Source: Lewinella sp. W8
Lineage (GTDB): Bacteria > Bacteroidota > Bacteroidia > Chitinophagales > Saprospiraceae
Length of the DNA stretch: 64,000 bases
NCBI RefSeq assembly: GCF_004375085.3
Contig: NZ_SNAQ03000007.1
Span: 62,001-126,000, forward strand
Reading direction: 5' to 3'
Each line of letters opens with the position of its first letter. Within the stretch, counting starts at the first letter, position 1. The position numbers and the translations under genes were made by a program. A model generated the notes under the pieces. It saw only the letters and a list, made by a program, of their open reading frames with translations. It was not told the origin of the DNA and did no database searches. Below are positions 60,681 through 64,000 of this stretch, in pieces.

Positions 60681-61004
60681 GGGAGGGTTCTGTTTATACC
60701 GGTGGGCAAAGATACAAGGATTAGGGGATTGCCAAACGGATGGTGTAGGGGAGGGGGCGCGCGGATGATCGGGATACTCCTACTTGAGAATAACCCGCGG
60801 TATCTTCTCCACCCACGGAATTAATTTAAGAAAAAATTCAGGTGAAGTGTAACGGTCCGTCATCTCGTAGCATACAGGCTTCGAGAGCAATACCTAAGGG
60901 GTATTCGTAGGACCGTCGCCGGGAATAAATAATTTTCCTGGGGACGGTCTTTGTCCGTACCCACCACCGGGAGGTGGCCAGCTTCCCCCGTCGAATCTGC
61001 TTTC
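60681..61004. other. Intergenic upstream of parB; no parA
   Basis: No coding frame of quality. I looked for a parS-like 16-bp palindrome of TGTTnCACGTGnAACA type and did not see one here. Confidence 0.45.
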
Positions 61005-62435
61005 CTACGGCGTCCTTACCCGGGTGGATTCCTGAATCCAACACCCCACGAAGAACTTATCTCCCTCGTTGATGCCCCGCTGGAAGATGTCCGACTTGGA
61101 GGGCATGTACTGGGCGTAGCGATTGATGAATTTATTGGCTTCGGAAGCCAGGGCCGGCTCGATTGCCTTAGCCCGCTGCCACTTATCGATGGCCGGCCAG
61201 GTAACGATCTGGGAGTCAAAGCCCGTGCCCGGTCCGCAAAGCGGCCCACTGGACGCATACAGGGTGCCGATGAGCATGTAGGGTTCACCGGAATTCGGGT
61301 TCGCTCCGGCCGCCCGCAGGGCATACTTGCGGGCCTCGCGGAAGTTCCGCTTGTGGCTGTAGTACACTTTGGCGGCGTACAGCAGATAGCGCCCCTTCTT
61401 CTCCGCATCATCCGTTTCTTCGGAAGCGGCCAGGAAGTTTTCGATGGCCGTATCGTATTCTCCGTCCTTGAGGTTGTCAAAGGCAATCTTGAGGGTAGAT
61501 GGCCCCGCCGTCACCACGCAGTTCTCGGCGTAAGCCTTGCTGACGGCATCAAATTCCGGACTGCCCTCCAGACACTCCCCGTACTTCAGACGGCTGAAAA
61601 CCGTTAGGATGACGTCGCAGTCAGTAGGGTTGTCCAGGAAATCCTGGTAATACTGATTGATGTAGTAGTCACAGTCGTAAAAGCCCTTCACCGTTTCAAA
61701 GTAACGGAGCACGTCGGGGGTATAGGCCTTGATGGTCTCCCAGGCCTCGCAGTAGCGTCCCTCACATTCGGCCAGGCCCTTTTCAAGGCGCGTCATGAGG
61801 GCATCGGAGATTTCCTTGGCTTCGTCGGCTTCAATTTTGCCCTCCCGATGCTGCTCGACGAGCAGGCTGGACATGGGATTGATGACGAAATACTGTAGTT
61901 TTTCCGGCCCATCAATTTCCAGGCTTTCCTTAAACAGAGCGAAAACCTCGTCTTTGGTGGCCAGGCCCTCGTAGGTGTAGTAGCTGTCGAAACCCTGAAT
62001 GGCGGCCATGTAGCCATCGCCCGGGTAACAATCACGGGCCTGCTGGTAAAGCATAAGGATGGTATCTCCGTAGGCTTGTTTCCGGTCAGGGTACTGGCGG
62101 ATTAACTCGGAGAAGAAGGCCACGCCGTCGGTGTAGACCGTGGGGCGCCGCCCGTCGGCGGCGGGACTGGTGGCGTAAACCTTACGCCAGACCTTCATGG
62201 CCTCTTCCTTTTCGTTGGCCTTGATCAGGTTACGGTAAATGACGTAATTGGTTTCCGCCTCGTCGGGATCACTGGTGTCGCTGAAGGTCCGGCAGGACGT
62301 ATCGTTGGAGGTCGTAGTTTCGGGGGAACTGCCCCCGTCGGACAGGGCCTCCGAGGCACCCAGGAACAAAGGATTAATCAATACGATTAGGGCAAGAAGA
62401 AAAGAGGAAAACACCGAAAAGGAAGTCCGCATCAA
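61005..62435 (-). CDS. Secreted tetratricopeptide-like protein
   Basis: 476 aa, signal peptide in the first ~30 residues. Helical repeats of TPR type are visible, best near 'AFDNLKDGEYDTAIENFLAA' and 'AEKKGRYLLYAAKVYYSHKR' and 'FREARKYALRAAGANPNSGE'. Several cysteines. The C-terminal 'INEGDKFFVGCWIQESTRVR' recurs in Bacteroidota TPR proteins as an unnamed tail. Probably periplasmic scaffold; partner unknown. Confidence 0.82.
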   Translation of the reverse strand: MMRTSFSVFSSFLLALIVLINPLFLGASEALSDGGSSPETTTSNDTSCRTFSDTSDPDEAETNYVIYRNLIKANEKEEAMKVWRKVYATSPAADGRRPTVYTDGVAFFSELIRQYPDRKQAYGDTILMLYQQARDCYPGDGYMAAIQGFDSYYTYEGLATKDEVFALFKESLEIDGPEKLQYFVINPMSSLLVEQHREGKIEADEAKEISDALMTRLEKGLAECEGRYCEAWETIKAYTPDVLRYFETVKGFYDCDYYINQYYQDFLDNPTDCDVILTVFSRLKYGECLEGSPEFDAVSKAYAENCVVTAGPSTLKIAFDNLKDGEYDTAIENFLAASEETDDAEKKGRYLLYAAKVYYSHKRNFREARKYALRAAGANPNSGEPYMLIGTLYASSGPLCGPGTGFDSQIVTWPAIDKWQRAKAIEPALASEANKFINRYAQYMPSKSDIFQRGINEGDKFFVGCWIQESTRVRTP

Positions 62436-62539
62436 ATCATTACGTTGGTTATCGATAGTATAAAGATGCTAAAGCTTATGAATGTTGGCTAATGCAGGTG
62501 GCGAAAAAACGTATTTTTGCGCCCAAATAGCCCCTTAAC

Positions 62540-63598
62540 ATGAAAAAGCATAATTTCAGTGCCGGTCCGGCCATCCTTCCCGCCAGTGTAATTCAAGAAG
62601 CCGCCGCCGGCGTGGCTAACCTCAACGGGAGCGGCCTTTCCGTCCTGGAAATCAGCCACCGGTCCGCGGACTTCGTAAAAATCCTCGACGAGGCCGAAAG
62701 CCTGGTGCGTGAGCTACTCGGAGTCGGTGATGATTACGCCGTGCTCTTTCTGACCGGAGGGGCCAGCAGTCAATTTTACCTCTCGGCCATGAACTTGCTG
62801 GCCGAAGACCAGACGGCCGGGTACATCGATACCGGAGCCTGGTCCGCCAAGGCCATCAAGGAAGCCCGGAACTTCGGTAACGTAGAAATCCTGGCCAGCA
62901 GTAAGGATAGCAACTACACCTACATTCCCCAGGACGTCAACATCCCCAACGGACTGCGCTACGTACACCTGACGAGCAACAATACCATTTTCGGAACGCA
63001 GTTCCGGGAATTCCCCGATACCGACGCTCCGTTGATCAGCGATATGTCCAGCGATATTTTCAGTCGGCGGATTCCCCTGGAGAAATTCGGCCTGATTTAC
63101 GCCGGAGCACAGAAGAACATGGGGCCCGCCGGGGTCACCCTGGTTATCGTCCGCAAGGATTTGCTGGGACAGGTCAACCGTACCCTCCCCACCATGCTGG
63201 ACTACCGGACCCACATCGCCAAGAAGTCTTCCTTCAACACGCCGCCCGTTTTCCCGATCTACGTCAGTATGCTGACCCTGCGCTGGGTAAAGGCCCAGGG
63301 AGGACTGGAGGCGATGGAAAAGCACAACGCCGAAAAGGCCCAGTTACTCTACGATGAGATTGATCGCAACCCGAAATTCCGGGGTACGGTTACCGATCCC
63401 GCCAGCCGGAGCCTGATGAACGTAACCTTCGTACCCACCGATGAGGCGGACCTGGAGCCCTTCCTGGCCGCGGCCGCAGCCGCCGGCTGCGAGGGGGTGA
63501 AGGGACACCGCTCCGTGGGGGGCTTCCGGGCCAGCATCTACAACAGCATGCCGAAGGAAAGTGTACAGGCGCTGGTGGACGTCATGAAGGCCTTCTAA
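62540..63598 (+). CDS. serC: Phosphoserine aminotransferase
   Basis: 352 aa, the normal length. N-terminal 'NFSAGPAILPASVIQEAA' is the SerC signature; PLP lysine Lys192 lies in 'YAGAQKNMGPAGVTLVIVRK'; 'GGASSQFYLSAMNLL' binds the phosphate, and 'GHRSVGGFRASIYNSMP' closes the active site. Converts 3-phosphohydroxypyruvate and glutamate to phosphoserine in serine synthesis, and acts in pyridoxal phosphate synthesis in some bacteria. No serA adjacent within the window. Confidence 0.96.
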   Translation: MKKHNFSAGPAILPASVIQEAAAGVANLNGSGLSVLEISHRSADFVKILDEAESLVRELLGVGDDYAVLFLTGGASSQFYLSAMNLLAEDQTAGYIDTGAWSAKAIKEARNFGNVEILASSKDSNYTYIPQDVNIPNGLRYVHLTSNNTIFGTQFREFPDTDAPLISDMSSDIFSRRIPLEKFGLIYAGAQKNMGPAGVTLVIVRKDLLGQVNRTLPTMLDYRTHIAKKSSFNTPPVFPIYVSMLTLRWVKAQGGLEAMEKHNAEKAQLLYDEIDRNPKFRGTVTDPASRSLMNVTFVPTDEADLEPFLAAAAAAGCEGVKGHRSVGGFRASIYNSMPKESVQALVDVMKAF

Positions 63599-63673
63599 AT
63601 CAGGTGCACTGCCGGACCGACGGCCGTGGCACCTGTACCGGCTGAGCCGAGTATTCCGTTTCACTTCACGCTC

Positions 63674-63731
63674 CCGCGCCCGAAAATTTTGCGCTGATTT
63701 CTTAAGGAAAAGCCAAAATTTTCGGGCGCGG
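63674..63731. repeat. Perfect 18-bp inverted repeat between serC and the next gene
   Basis: Arms CCGCGCCCGAAAATTTTG and its exact complement, separated by 22 bp. It lies 75 bp after serC. No T-run follows, so a REP-like or mRNA-end element is more likely than a simple terminator. Confidence 0.6.
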
Positions 63732-63874
63732 CCCATTTTATACCGTCCGTTGGTCGATCATTTGGGTTCGTTGGTCGAGAAATCCGATCCTTTGCCTTTA
63801 TCGTGGCGTTAAATACGCGCGAGTTTAGTACTTTAGTTCACTGACTAAAGCACAGATCACAGAAACCCCAAGCA

Positions 63875-64000
63875 ATGAATTCCTTAAAAGCTAGAATGAC
63901 AACCATCGTCCTGGTCCTGGTGCTGGCGCTAAGTGGTGCTAGCTACGGATTTCTGATCGGGAGAAGCCAGCAGATGGATACTACCCGGGCCTCGGAACAA
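63875..64000 (+). CDS. Start of a membrane-anchored protein (3' truncated by the window)
   Basis: 42 codons to the window end with no stop. ATG at 63875, then a single hydrophobic helix 'TTIVLVLVLALSGASYGFLI' and a polar continuation 'GRSQQMDTTRAS'. This could be a signal anchor of a periplasmic or sensor protein; nothing more can be said. Confidence 0.55.
   Translation, partial: MNSLKARMTTIVLVLVLALSGASYGFLIGRSQQMDTTRASEQ

Noticed and set aside
1-64000. CRISPR arrays, cas genes, known anti-phage systems, rRNA
   Set aside because: No regularly spaced repeat array, no cas or known defence family and no rRNA sequence was seen.

Overview
The window reads as chromosome of a marine-type Bacteroidota, most likely the Saprospiraceae/Lewinellaceae. 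Supporting signs are a type IX secretion C-terminal domain with a SprB repeat, DUF4421, DUF5683 and DUF4291 proteins, three giant FG-GAP/UnbV lipoproteins, Bacteroidota-type tyrosine integrase architecture, weak Shine-Dalgarno sequences and moderately high GC. The assignment is from family content only; no 16S or other marker is present.

Layout. 1-4.4 kb is left chromosomal flank: a truncated gene, a reductase/TlpA-like lipoprotein pair, a di-haem cytochrome c and tRNA-Arg(CCG). 4.47-36.2 kb is an apparent integrative element. It starts in the 3' end of the tRNA, has a tyrosine integrase immediately inside, and ends at a 21-bp direct repeat of the tRNA 3' end. A short mobile-element core (integrase, 11-bp iterons, HTH/replication-like genes, XRE regulator) is followed by about 25 kb of cargo. 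36.2-43 kb is a junction zone with tRNA-end scars, AT-rich orphan genes, then ordinary chromosomal genes (S51 peptidase, PhzF, LytTR protein, DEDDh exonuclease) and repeat elements. 43-59 kb carries three FG-GAP lipoproteins, a type IX secreted protein and small lipoproteins. 59-64 kb holds DUF5683, parB, a TPR protein, serC and the start of a further membrane protein.

The most interesting content is the cargo of the element. It is unusually rich in ion transport and membrane-tension genes: an SLC12-type cation-chloride cotransporter, three MscS channels plus one MscS-like protein, a CPA-type antiporter, two K+ channels (one voltage-sensor type with a zinc ribbon) and an AI-2E family permease. 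With them are a P-loop ATPase coupled to the MscS-like protein, a tandem UspA, a patatin phospholipase, OmpA-like and barrel proteins and two membrane-anchored PDC-like sensor proteins. In the middle is an ECF sigma factor with a small overlapping partner gene.

Reading the intergenic DNA, I find a shared two-block motif, GTGAC-N15-RCTCTTTAT (one site with N16), at eight places in the element: before the sigma factor itself, the divergent PDC protein, the cotransporter, a 235-aa gene, two MscS genes, the patatin gene and the LapA/UspA operon. Each lies 10-53 nt from a start codon and points at it, and I found none in intergenic DNA outside the element. I interpret this as a self-contained, mobile, autoregulated ECF-sigma regulon for ion, osmotic or envelope stress. 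Family assignments come from motif recognition by eye; no database search was possible.
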